Shown: one piece after another, positions 50,846 through 59,627 of the stretch
Numbering within the stretch: the first letter of the stretch is position 1
How the letters are laid out: each line of letters opens with the position of its first letter
Assembly: GCA_002686085.1 (NCBI GenBank)
Contig: NZAC01000022.1
Span: 58,861 to 122,860 of the forward strand
Length of the DNA stretch: 64,000 nucleotides
From: Roseibacillus sp.
GTDB lineage: Bacteria; Verrucomicrobiota; Verrucomicrobiia; Verrucomicrobiales; Akkermansiaceae
Direction of reading: 5' to 3'
Program-made: the position numbers and the translations under genes
Notes under the pieces: generated by a model
Seen by the model: only the letters and a program-made list of their open reading frames with translations
What the model was told of the DNA's origin: nothing
Database searches by the model: none

Positions 50846-51852
50846 TCCGCAGCATCCTCCCGCTTTTCCGCTGACTCTCCGACTATTCGGGATCGCACAC
50901 GTTTCCTTCCAAGAGACTTAGGACCCCGCTTGAGGATCTCGACTAGAACCAACATACACACGAGAGCAACGATAAACACCGCGATCCCAGCTCCCATGTG
51001 AAACGCCGAAGGGTGATCGTCAGAGCCAATCGCAAACTCCTTGGAGACCCAGATTGTGCCGTAATACAGGAGAAGCATCCTTACGAGGTTCCCAAAAATC
51101 GCAAAGGGAATGGCGCAAGCTGCAAGGAGAAGCCGATGCCATCCTTTTTTCAGGGAAATATACCCATAGAGCAGGCTCACCATCCCCAGAGCAAAAAGCG
51201 ACCGGAGACCTGAACAGGCCACCGCAATTCCCAGTGAAAATCTTTCGCCTGCGGCTAGAGACTCCGTTGGCGGGGAAAAGAGAGAGGTGCCCGAGCGAAT
51301 GACCTCAACTCCGGTCAGCTTGAGATAGACTTCGGTGAGCTGGGTCATGAGGAGCTGCAGAGGACTGGCAATCGGCTCGATTAAAAACACCAGCGGCCAG
51401 GTTAGGCCAAAGAGGATCCATAACCACAATGCCCGTTTGAAGAACTCGAGACCGAGAAACCAAAGAGCGAAGCCTGCCACGAAAAGCTGGCCGGCAAAGT
51501 AGCCAACATATTTTTCATTCGCCTTGTAGCCCCCAAAATACACAAAGCAGGCGAGCGCCAGAACCACGAGCCCAAGATAGCTTGGCCGCGGGGTAATATC
51601 TGCGAACCGCTCTCTGGTAACATAAAAGAGAATCAGGACTACAGGGGGCACGAAATACCCAAAGGCCCACTCTGCCTGCTCCATTCGATAGCCCTGACGC
51701 ATATTGCTCCACAGGGTCGATCTCTCGAACATGTATCCGGTGGAATAGCCAAAGCCAAAGTAGAGGTAGCCCATCACGGAGACAGCGCAACAAAGCATGA
51801 CCGCAAGCGGCACGCGATGTCCTTTGTCGAAGAGAGTGAGGGAGCTGCTCAT
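50842..51852 (-). CDS. Exosortase/archaeosortase family protein
   Basis: 336 residues, about eight membrane segments. The catalytic triad of the family is intact: Cys213 in VACSGLRSL, Arg258 in FGNLVRMLLLYYG, His285 in PSAFHMGAG. Exosortases cleave and process proteins carrying PEP-CTERM-type tails in Gram-negative bacteria with exopolysaccharide loci. It is followed by EpsI with a 4-base overlap. No PEP-CTERM protein lies in the window, so its substrates are elsewhere. It could be a subtype with its own recognition motif. Confidence 0.9.
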   Translation of the reverse strand: MSSSLTLFDKGHRVPLAVMLCCAVSVMGYLYFGFGYSTGYMFERSTLWSNMRQGYRMEQAEWAFGYFVPPVVLILFYVTRERFADITPRPSYLGLVVLALACFVYFGGYKANEKYVGYFAGQLFVAGFALWFLGLEFFKRALWLWILFGLTWPLVFLIEPIASPLQLLMTQLTEVYLKLTGVEVIRSGTSLFSPPTESLAAGERFSLGIAVACSGLRSLFALGMVSLLYGYISLKKGWHRLLLAACAIPFAIFGNLVRMLLLYYGTIWVSKEFAIGSDDHPSAFHMGAGIAVFIVALVCMLVLVEILKRGPKSLGRKRVRSRIVGESAEKREDAAE

Positions 51853-51916
51853 GAGAGGGGCATACCCAAGACCGAACGGTCAAAGCTGGCAAGAATTCAG
51901 TAGCCGCAGAACGTAT

Positions 51917-52786
51917 TCACCGGTAAGCAAAAAGCTCCAGCACCTCTGCCAGCGCTCCATTGAGCCGGTCTACAGTCTCTGGCTTAAGCTTTTTCAAGTG
52001 GTTCCCGGGTTTAACCGACCGTTTGTGTGCAAGGAGGTTTTCTCCTGAAACCTCGAAATCTGCCTCCTCGAGAATACGGGCAATAGCCTCCTGATCCTGG
52101 TCCAGGCCTGTATGCGCAACGATCTTCCGAAGAAAGTCAGGAAAAGCCGTGACCATCTCCTCATACCTGAGAAAAAGCACGCCGGGCTTCCCCACAAGCC
52201 GGGTATGGAATTGCTCAAAATCTTGCGCGTACTCGCTAGCCTTACCAAGAACCCATTGGTCTATATCTGTTCGAAGAGCCTCTCTGCGGGCTTCCAGATT
52301 TCCACGGTTATTCAAGGTGTGTGAGTCTCGAACTGAATAGTAATGCGATACAAGACAGTCCCGGGGATCTCGCAATAACAGGACCGAGCGGTAGAGTTCA
52401 TGAGAAGGGATAGGATAAGCCCGGCGCAAAGTGCCATAGTGGCATCCGGTGGGGTGAAAGGCTCTGGCCAGAGTTGCCTCGTCAAACAGTCGGGACCCCT
52501 GATCCGGATGGACCTTGACGAAATAGCTGCAGTAATCGAGGTGCTGAAGCCCATTGGCCCCCGCGAGCTTCTGGAGGGCTCGCGAAAGAAACATGGAGCC
52601 ACATCTATAGTAACTATAGAACAGGACACTCGGAGCCCCTTCGGGTATGATTCCACCCTCCAGACCCCGTCGCTCTCTCTTCCAGAGCAGCGAATTGTAG
52701 GCCTGGGAAAGCTTCACATATGTTTCCGGACATTGCTTCATGACCCATAGCCGGGCTCGGCGAGAGATACTGGTCGATTTACTCAT
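51917..52786 (-). CDS. Sulfotransferase (carbohydrate type)
   Basis: 289 residues. The PAPS 5'-phosphosulfate loop is FYSYYRCGSMFLSRAL near 56-71 and the 3'-phosphate motif is LLRDPRDCLVSHYYSVRDSH further in, both typical. The catalytic His candidates lie in YCSYFVKVHPDQG. Soluble, no signal peptide. It transfers sulfate from PAPS to a hydroxyl, here most likely of a glycan under construction. The second sulfotransferase of this cluster is at 56905. Confidence 0.85.
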   Translation of the reverse strand: MSKSTSISRRARLWVMKQCPETYVKLSQAYNSLLWKRERRGLEGGIIPEGAPSVLFYSYYRCGSMFLSRALQKLAGANGLQHLDYCSYFVKVHPDQGSRLFDEATLARAFHPTGCHYGTLRRAYPIPSHELYRSVLLLRDPRDCLVSHYYSVRDSHTLNNRGNLEARREALRTDIDQWVLGKASEYAQDFEQFHTRLVGKPGVLFLRYEEMVTAFPDFLRKIVAHTGLDQDQEAIARILEEADFEVSGENLLAHKRSVKPGNHLKKLKPETVDRLNGALAEVLELFAYR

Positions 52787-52823
52787 GATTCAAAGGTGCA
52801 GGTTTTTCGAAGGCACGGGGGAC

Positions 52824-54029
52824 CTAGCCTGGTTCCTGTTCTCCCCGCGCAACAACCTGCCTGACGATTTGCTCGAAGCGTTTTTTCCATTCCGTGGGAT
52901 CAGCCTCCTCCTTGAGCCACTCGCGGCCCGCAAGGCCCATCTGCGTTCGTTTCTCACGGCTCATTGCCTCCATCTTTTGCACGGCTTCGGCGAGCGCGAC
53001 GGGGCTTCCACTTTTATACAGCAGCCCGGTCACTCCGTGCTCCACGGTCTCTGTCAACCCTCCCGAAGCTGATGCCAGCATCGGCTTACCCTGATCATAG
53101 GACTCGTAGGTCACTAACCCGAGCGGCTCCCACCATTCCGAAGGCGCCAGCATCGCCCGGCACCCTGCTACCAGCTCTTCTTTCTCATTTCCATCTACGT
53201 AACCAACGTATTCCACTCTGGAACTTTTGGAGGCTGCAGCCTGTACAAGCTGTTCCTCGTCCCCGGTTCCCCCCACCCTTAACAAGGGAGTGGCGTCTCC
53301 CAGCAACTTCTCCAATTTCTCCCATGAATCCAGTAAGGTCCTCACGCCCTTCTCCCTCACCAATCTCGCCAGGTAAAGGTAGTAGCCCTCATCCCTCTGT
53401 GCTGGCTCTCTCTCCAGATGGTCCCATGAGTGCCGCAGGGCAAACACCTGTTCGCGAGGCAGGCCCGTACGAAGCAACGTATCATGCATGAAATCGGAAA
53501 TCCCAATCCAACCCTTGACCGCGGCCAGCCATCCACTTTTATGCAACCGCCTTAAAGCGAGGGCAAACAGGGCCGACTTGAGGATCGAGCCCTGCCACGC
53601 CCCAGCCTTTACTTCTGCCCAGTAATTGCCTTCCAGACTCTCCTCCGCAACCCGTGCCCCCGTCCATAGAGTTCCCCCTACAGAAAAGGGCCGAAAATTA
53701 TGAACATACTGGATCACCGGAATTCCTGCCGCCAGCGCTTCCCGGTAAATTGAAGGGGATCCTACCGGGTACAAATTATGACAGAGCAGACAGTCAGGCC
53801 TGAAGCTCTGAATCCGATTTCGCAATGCGCCAGCAGAGTCCTCATTGCAGAACATCTTACGAACCTGCCCCAGCTTGCCCGGACCATCGGGGCCATCCCA
53901 GTCCTGGCTGTCCCACCAGAGTCGATCCATCTCAAACTTTTCCTCAGCATGCCTGAAAATTCGCTCCGCAGACTTCTCCTCTCCGCCTCGATGCCGGTAG
54001 CGATTGAATAGTTGTAGGACCTTCATCAC
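52824..54029 (-). CDS. Glycosyltransferase family 4 (GT-B)
   Basis: 401 residues. The N-terminal KVLQLFNRYRHRGGEEKSAERIF is a typical GT4 start; the nucleotide-sugar half has APSEWWEPLGLVTYESYDQGKPMLASASGGLTE (the EX7E region) followed by GLLY. It transfers a sugar in repeat-unit assembly at the inner membrane; the sugar is unknown. It lies between two cluster genes on the same strand, with 37 and 73 base gaps. Confidence 0.92.
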   Translation of the reverse strand: MMKVLQLFNRYRHRGGEEKSAERIFRHAEEKFEMDRLWWDSQDWDGPDGPGKLGQVRKMFCNEDSAGALRNRIQSFRPDCLLCHNLYPVGSPSIYREALAAGIPVIQYVHNFRPFSVGGTLWTGARVAEESLEGNYWAEVKAGAWQGSILKSALFALALRRLHKSGWLAAVKGWIGISDFMHDTLLRTGLPREQVFALRHSWDHLEREPAQRDEGYYLYLARLVREKGVRTLLDSWEKLEKLLGDATPLLRVGGTGDEEQLVQAAASKSSRVEYVGYVDGNEKEELVAGCRAMLAPSEWWEPLGLVTYESYDQGKPMLASASGGLTETVEHGVTGLLYKSGSPVALAEAVQKMEAMSREKRTQMGLAGREWLKEEADPTEWKKRFEQIVRQVVARGEQEPG

Positions 54030-54102
54030 AGGCAGTGATTATTACCTTCGGGACCGAAAACGAGACTGCTCGAGCGATCAGGTCTGCGTGACCGCACTCC
54101 GT

Positions 54103-55188
54103 TCATGTGAGAAGCTCCTGATAACAGGTGAGATGACCTTCCATCGTTCGATCCCAGCTGTATAGGCGACTATGCTGTAAACCCATACTGATCAGCTCTG
54201 GGCCCCGTGAGAGCGCTTCAAGAAGAGCTGCGGCTCCCTCAGCGGGATGATCTGGATCAAAATAAATCGCAGCGTCCCGACCAACCTCGGGAAGGCTTGT
54301 TGTATTGCTGCAGACTACGGGCGTCCCTGCTGCCATCGCTTCAATCACAGGCAATCCAAAACCTTCGTAGAGAGAGGGAAAAAAGAAGATGGATGCATGC
54401 TGATAGGCCGGCACCAGGATCTCATCAGAAATTCTTCCGAGCTCAATCAAGCGATCCCGCCCGCACAGGCGGCAGAACCGTTCTCTTAATTCGGCGGGAA
54501 GAGCCGCCCCAGCCCGCACCAGGACAAAATCCGGTTCCTGCGTCAGGAACTCTGCGAACACCTCGGGAAGAATTCCAAGATTCTTACGTGGGATCGCACT
54601 TCCCACGCTGAGAACGTAAGGCCGACCGGAAAGCCTCTCCAGAGCGTCTGGCAAATCGACGGGGGTCCGAAAGACCTCCTGATCGATCCCATTTTCAACT
54701 ACCCGGATTCTTTCCCGCGGAATGCCAGTGAGCTCCATGACTTCACGAGCGGTGAATTCAGATACGGTGGTAAGAAGGTCAAAGCGGCTCAATCGGTCCG
54801 TCTGCCTCCGAACTCGCGCAACCTGAGTCTCAGTCAACTCTCCCGGGAACCGAAGGGGAATGAGGTCGTGAACCGTGGCAAGGGTCCGGGGGGAGCCTCG
54901 CAGGTGCGATAGAAGGTGCCCAAGCCCATGAGACAGCCCATGCACTAAATCGTAAGTCCCTGCCCGACCGACGCGCCAACGATAAAGGGCCCATTTGTCA
55001 AAAGCCCGGAAGATTCGGGAGGTTGAGCCCACCATGAGTCCCTCATAGGGAACAAGGGGTGTGATTTCGAATTCATCGAGCCCTTTCAGAGTTTGCTTCC
55101 GCACCACCGAGTCAAGAACTCCGAAATAGCGCTGCATGCTAATGCTCCCAAAAGAGGGAGGAGTTGGAATCCACAGGACAGAAGGCAT
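54103..55188 (-). CDS. Glycosyltransferase family 4 (GT-B)
   Basis: 361 residues. MPSVLWIPTPPSFGSISMQRYF at the start, then SVGSAIPRKNLGILPEVFAEF and the donor-site stretch FFFPSLYEGFGLPVIEAMAAGTPVVCSNTTSLPEVGRDAAIYFDPDH, an intact GT1/GT4 EX7E motif with the PEVGRDAAIYFDP feature usual for GT4 mannosyltransferase-like enzymes. It adds one sugar in the exopolysaccharide repeat unit. The donor is not known. Confidence 0.92.
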   Translation of the reverse strand: MPSVLWIPTPPSFGSISMQRYFGVLDSVVRKQTLKGLDEFEITPLVPYEGLMVGSTSRIFRAFDKWALYRWRVGRAGTYDLVHGLSHGLGHLLSHLRGSPRTLATVHDLIPLRFPGELTETQVARVRRQTDRLSRFDLLTTVSEFTAREVMELTGIPRERIRVVENGIDQEVFRTPVDLPDALERLSGRPYVLSVGSAIPRKNLGILPEVFAEFLTQEPDFVLVRAGAALPAELRERFCRLCGRDRLIELGRISDEILVPAYQHASIFFFPSLYEGFGLPVIEAMAAGTPVVCSNTTSLPEVGRDAAIYFDPDHPAEGAAALLEALSRGPELISMGLQHSRLYSWDRTMEGHLTCYQELLT

Positions 55189-55250
55189 GGGTATCGGGAT
55201 TCGCCAGCTAAACAGGCCCGTGCGAGATAGCGCAGACCACTTACAGGGAG

Positions 55251-56798
55251 TTACAGGGATCTGGCCTCACGAATACCTCGGGGAGCGAGAGCCGTTGCTT
55301 CCTTCGAATCTTCACCGGTAACAAGGGCTTCCTCCTCCCGGTCCTGACGCTCCCGCGTAAGACCAAGCGCTGCAACTCCCAGGAAAAACCCGAAGAAGAA
55401 GGGATTGGGGTAGGCTGTCAAAGAAAGAACGCCCAGAACCGATGCCCCGAGGATGGCGAATGCCAGAGAGGAAACGAGCCGCAGGAGAAACACTTCATAG
55501 GACCCTCCCGCAGACATGCGAATGAGCCGCCGGTGTAGGAAAAACAATGATGGAATCAGGACTGCAAAGGCAGCACCAATAGGCACATAGCCATATTGCA
55601 GGATGAGACGTACAGGCAGCACATGCGCACGGTAACCTTCTTCCCCTTGGGCAATTTCTGCACCAAACGGAGCCCAGTTGCGCGCTTCCGACATCATATG
55701 GAATTCCATGAGGCGCACGTGGAAGGTGCGAACCCGCAATAAATCCGCCTTTGCCCCCGCATTTCCAAACATGTCATACAGAGCGCTTTGCCACCCAGGG
55801 AGCTTATCCGAAATGTCATCCCCGATGACAACGAGCAGGGTAAGTGCAGTCGCTGCAAGGCCATAAGTCGCCAGAGTCAGGATCCGACTCCGTAGAACCA
55901 CCAACCCGAACATCACTCCCGGGATGATCAGCAGAGGGCCTCTCTTCAGGGAAAGAACTGCGGTAGTGGCAAAGAGCAGGAAGAGAAGCACCATCACGAC
56001 TATTGGAAAAATGCGATAGTCCCTCGGCACTTTCCCACGAAATAAGAGCGGAGAAAGGCAGATAGCGGCGCATATGGCCATCGAGGTCGAAAGAGGGCCT
56101 TGCGCGGAAAATGGGCCGAAAATTCCCTCTCCCCAGAGAAGGTATTTCAAATTAATGGAAAATCCCGAGTGCATGTAGTCATGCTCGAAATCAAAGAGGC
56201 CAAAGAAAAAGTGCCCCAGGGCATGGAACGCTGCTGGCACCATCAGGATGAGGACGAATCTAAAGAATTTCTGAACGTCAACCACTCCCGGCAAGGCCAG
56301 TGGCAGCACAAAAATCAGCCCGTAGTAGGCCGAGCTGTTAGCAAGTGGCTTAAGGGCCTGCATCCCGATCCCGGAGCGTGCCAAAGCGGTAGCGGCGGTC
56401 ACTCCAACGAGCAGAGCCGCAATACCTAGAAGCGTGGTATCTCTGCGCGTCATTGGTCGCACCCGAAGCGCAAATCCAGCCAGGTAATGAATGAAAATCC
56501 CTAGGAGCATCACCGGAGGGATCGCCAGAATAAAATAGACGTCCCTGAAATCCATGTGGAGGACATTGGCCGTAACAAGCAGCTTCTTGGGCACATCAAG
56601 GAACACCGCAAATACCGCCAGCATGTAGATAGATGCCCGGGGCGCCACGCAGCCCAGAAGCAGGGCAGGGATCCAGAGAAACCGGTAACTCATCCCGATG
56701 ACGTTTCCCGTACCAGTAAGGATGGTCATGACGACGAAGAGGCCAAGGGCCATCATCGAAATCATCACAACAATTGGTGCTAGCCGGATAGTTCCCAT
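55251..56798 (-). CDS. O-antigen polymerase-like multi-pass protein (Wzy)
   Basis: 515 residues, about 12 membrane segments. MGTIRLAPIVVMISMMALGLFVVMT at the start; the long periplasmic region around YLLWGEGIFGPFSAQGPLSTSMAI and FHVRLMEFHMMSEARNWAPFGAEIAQGEEG fits the Wzy/WaaL layout. It is the second Wzy-like gene in this cluster, apart from the TPR-fused one at 44554, so one may polymerise and the other ligate. An unusual palindrome lies 29 bases upstream of its start. Confidence 0.75.
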   Translation of the reverse strand: MGTIRLAPIVVMISMMALGLFVVMTILTGTGNVIGMSYRFLWIPALLLGCVAPRASIYMLAVFAVFLDVPKKLLVTANVLHMDFRDVYFILAIPPVMLLGIFIHYLAGFALRVRPMTRRDTTLLGIAALLVGVTAATALARSGIGMQALKPLANSSAYYGLIFVLPLALPGVVDVQKFFRFVLILMVPAAFHALGHFFFGLFDFEHDYMHSGFSINLKYLLWGEGIFGPFSAQGPLSTSMAICAAICLSPLLFRGKVPRDYRIFPIVVMVLLFLLFATTAVLSLKRGPLLIIPGVMFGLVVLRSRILTLATYGLAATALTLLVVIGDDISDKLPGWQSALYDMFGNAGAKADLLRVRTFHVRLMEFHMMSEARNWAPFGAEIAQGEEGYRAHVLPVRLILQYGYVPIGAAFAVLIPSLFFLHRRLIRMSAGGSYEVFLLRLVSSLAFAILGASVLGVLSLTAYPNPFFFGFFLGVAALGLTRERQDREEEALVTGEDSKEATALAPRGIREARSL

Positions 56799-56826
56799 CG
56801 AGCGGTATTCAGTTCGTCAAGGTGCA

Positions 56827-56841
56827 GACACGTGACGTGTC
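56827..56841. repeat. Palindrome upstream of the Wzy-like gene
   Basis: GACACGTGACGTGTC, a perfect 7-1-7 dyad 29 bases before the ATG of the 55251 gene. It could be a regulator site or a small hairpin in the transcript. Confidence 0.4.
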
Positions 56842-56904
56842 ACCCCTACATCAGCGCTTGGAATGGCCAAAGCTTTTCACAGCTTTCGTTGCTGTTCCAT
56901 ACAA

Positions 56905-57627
56905 TTAAATCCGGAAGGACCGGGAAGCCAGCCGTTCATAGATCGCTTCCGCAGCGCCACGACGGCGGGCCGTAGTTTCACGCAAGTAAGACTCCTCTAT
57001 TTTCAGCTTTTGACGCTCCCGCTCCTCCCGTTCGGCCGGTGTCTGCTGCAAACGAGGTTCAAATTCGGCCATCCGATCCGGCGACAGCTGAGTGCCGAAA
57101 GAGGTCCCGAACTTGGCATTGAGGCCATCTACAACCTCGGGAAGATTCTTTGTCGTTACCGGGAAATCGCTCAGAATCATCCGGTTGAGATGAGGTTCAA
57201 TTGCCTCGTAGAACATCACATACCATCTGAGGGCGGACTGATAGGGCACAAACGGCCACCGCCTGACCATGGAACTCACGGAATCCGCGGGACGCCGGAG
57301 AGTCATCAGAACGGGAACCCCCATTCCAGCTGCCCGAATTGTCTCGGCCGGGCTGTGGTAATGATTTCCAATCAGGATCTTCTTTTCCTGCATCGCGCGG
57401 AGTGCTCGGGTGGCAAAGGAGTTGGCAGAGCCGGGAAAGCCATCAATCACGAGGTCAAGATGTCGTGAAGCTCTGGCCTCCTCTGGCACAGATTCCGGCC
57501 TGACTTTAAACCTTCTTTTTCTCTTCCAGGTGAAAGGGATCATCAAAGGCCAAAGGCAGCACCGACAACTAACCTGGAAGCGCACTTCCAGAAAGCTGCA
57601 GCGAAGTCTCTGACGAAGATTACTCAT
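56905..57627 (-). CDS. Sulfotransferase domain protein
   Basis: 240 residues. LVIDGFPGSANSFATRAL near 59-76 is the 5'-phosphosulfate loop (GFPGSANSF in place of PRSGTT), and LMTLRRPADSVSSMVRRWPF near 114-133 is the 3'-phosphate motif. It starts with a basic N-terminal segment. It overlaps the FkbM gene stop by 8 bases, so it is translationally coupled. Second sulfotransferase in the cluster: the product polysaccharide is probably sulfated at two positions. Confidence 0.78.
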   Translation of the reverse strand: MSNLRQRLRCSFLEVRFQVSCRCCLWPLMIPFTWKRKRRFKVRPESVPEEARASRHLDLVIDGFPGSANSFATRALRAMQEKKILIGNHYHSPAETIRAAGMGVPVLMTLRRPADSVSSMVRRWPFVPYQSALRWYVMFYEAIEPHLNRMILSDFPVTTKNLPEVVDGLNAKFGTSFGTQLSPDRMAEFEPRLQQTPAEREERERQKLKIEESYLRETTARRRGAAEAIYERLASRSFRI

Positions 57628-58450
57628 TGGGAAGAAATGCGTCTACCCGACCGGCAGGCACAAAAAGGTAATTGGTCAGGGTCATATCCCCATGGACTTT
57701 GATCTCCTCCAGCAGCTCACGGGTCCCATCAGGATGAAGCCGGATGATACAATATCCAAGATCCTCCAGCATGCCGGTAAGAACATCCTGCCTCTTCTGA
57801 CGAAAAGATCCCCGCTCCGTAGCGGCATCGTAGACGGGAAGTAGCTCTGAGATAATGAGAGGCATATTCTTTTCAATCAATGTTCTCATCGCTTCAAACA
57901 CTTCCAGTTCTCCTCCCTCTACATCCACCTTTAGAACCCCGATGTGTTTGTCCAGAAGCTCCTCTGGGAGATCCTGCCTTCCCATCACGGGGACCTTGAT
58001 TCGGCGCCTGTATTCCTCCTCAGATCGGAAACCGGGAACGATGCTACCCTCTCCACCGGTCAGCGATTTCAAGCGCAGGTCTACGGTCCCGGTTGAACCG
58101 GCAATACCAAACGGATAGATCACGCATTTCTCCAACCGGTTAAGCTGGATCAGATTCATGGTGTAAAAGAGGCAGCAGGGATTCGGTTCAAACCCGACGT
58201 AATCCCAGTCTTCGCGAATCGACTTCACGGCTAACAGCGTTTGCCCAAGATTCACGCCTACATCAACGAAAGCTCCCTCCGCCTGTTCCGCAATTTGCAC
58301 GAGATTCTGCAGCATCCAAGGTTCATGGTGCCTCCGCATTGCTCCTCCCAGCCCTGCGACCATGGGTATACGGAAAGACGTTCCATTCAGGATCTTCCGT
58401 AGACTGAAATTGATTCTCTTGAGTAGTAGTTGACGCAGCCTTCTTATCAT
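57620..58450 (-). CDS. FkbM-family methyltransferase
   Basis: 276 residues. The FkbM/Methyltransf_21 motif FVDVGVNLGQTLLAVKSIREDWDYVGFEPNPCCLFYTMNLIQLN is near 62-105, then LDKHIGVLKVDVEGGELEVFEAMRTLIEKNMPLIISEL near 170-207, both complete. These SAM enzymes often O-methylate sugars in polysaccharide clusters. The start overlaps the 58447 gene by 4 bases. Confidence 0.9.
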   Translation of the reverse strand: MIRRLRQLLLKRINFSLRKILNGTSFRIPMVAGLGGAMRRHHEPWMLQNLVQIAEQAEGAFVDVGVNLGQTLLAVKSIREDWDYVGFEPNPCCLFYTMNLIQLNRLEKCVIYPFGIAGSTGTVDLRLKSLTGGEGSIVPGFRSEEEYRRRIKVPVMGRQDLPEELLDKHIGVLKVDVEGGELEVFEAMRTLIEKNMPLIISELLPVYDAATERGSFRQKRQDVLTGMLEDLGYCIIRLHPDGTRELLEEIKVHGDMTLTNYLFVPAGRVDAFLPNE

Positions 58451-59589
58451 CTCTTAGTGATTTCATTCTCCGTATGAGCAGCAGGTCCAGCCCCCCTTAA
58501 GGCCTCAACCACTTCCCGGGCACGCTGGTCCCAAGTGTGTAGATGACGAATTCCTTCGACCGCCTGCCTACGCTCAACAATTTCTCCAGGATGCTCCGCC
58601 AGTCTCCGTAGCAGCATCGTAAATTCATCAACATTTTGCACCACCCAGCCGATTTTCTCTCTCTCCACGAAACGAGCAAGAACCTCGGCACTTGAGGAGA
58701 CAATCAGGGGCACTCCATGCGCTATGGATTCGTAGACCTTTACCGGCATGACAAACCGGTGATACTCCACGCCTTCCCAGACACAGAGCGCAATATCCGC
58801 CTCCTGATAGTGCTGCTGCAGTTCCTGCCCTTGTGCATGAAGAACCTGCGGTCCATCACCATCGTTGAATTCATAGAGGGCTCCATGGAGTTTCAGCGCT
58901 CTTTCGCGCGTGATCACCTTAAGCCGGACCTTCTCCTCCTCCGCACCAGCCGCAAAATATCCTCGGAGGTCATATATCGGTGGAGCAATGTTGCCTACAT
59001 ACAAAAGATTAATGCCCCCTTCCGGAGAAAATTTCCGCGCGGTATTCTCCTGCTCCTCACCTCCGGGCGGGAGCGAACGGATTTCAGAGTTCGCAAACGT
59101 CAGCGGCAGATAATCGGCCATTCGGACATCCGGAAGAAAAAGAACATCCACAGAGCGCTCATAGTGCTTGAGCTCCCGCCGCCCAAACACAGGAATACAC
59201 TTGTTCTTGATAAAGGGCCGTAGACCTCCTCCACGGGGACGCTCGAACCCCCAGTGGATGTCCCGGTAAAACAGTCCTGTCGGCATTCCGGCATTCCGTA
59301 TGGATTGGATCAATCGATAATCGAAATTCATCCGGTGCGGCTTCTTTCTCAGCCACGTTAGAGCAGGCGGGACATTGACTGACTCCGAGTAAAAGACCCC
59401 TTCGCTCGCCTCGGAAAGGATTCGCGGCCTAAGATCTGCCCATTTTTTTTCGCGCTCGGGGCCATTCCCAGTGATCTCGAGGACTTCTTCGCCAATCCGG
59501 GAGAACGCTTCATACATACGAGCTGGACGAATCAACGACGCAACATTGGATTCTGCATGCAGTCTCTTGGGATGATGAAAAACGACCAT
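58447..59589 (-). CDS. Glycosyltransferase (GT-B, probable family 4)
   Basis: 380 residues. The N-terminal half has MVVFHHPKRLHAESNVASLIRP and FYRDIHWGFERP. The donor half has NLLYVGNIAPPIYDLRG, ALCVWEGVEYHRFVMPVKVYESIAHGVPLIVSSSAEVLARFVE, and a C-terminal LRRLAEHPGEIVERRQAVEGIRHLHTWDQRA, the arrangement of GT4 enzymes. The first Glu of the EX7E motif is not obvious. Coupled to FkbM by a 4-base overlap. Confidence 0.8.
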   Translation of the reverse strand: MVVFHHPKRLHAESNVASLIRPARMYEAFSRIGEEVLEITGNGPEREKKWADLRPRILSEASEGVFYSESVNVPPALTWLRKKPHRMNFDYRLIQSIRNAGMPTGLFYRDIHWGFERPRGGGLRPFIKNKCIPVFGRRELKHYERSVDVLFLPDVRMADYLPLTFANSEIRSLPPGGEEQENTARKFSPEGGINLLYVGNIAPPIYDLRGYFAAGAEEEKVRLKVITRERALKLHGALYEFNDGDGPQVLHAQGQELQQHYQEADIALCVWEGVEYHRFVMPVKVYESIAHGVPLIVSSSAEVLARFVEREKIGWVVQNVDEFTMLLRRLAEHPGEIVERRQAVEGIRHLHTWDQRAREVVEALRGAGPAAHTENEITKR

Positions 59590-59627
59590 TCTCTTAGTTC
59601 ATATTTCGCGGTGGCCTGAACGACCTA

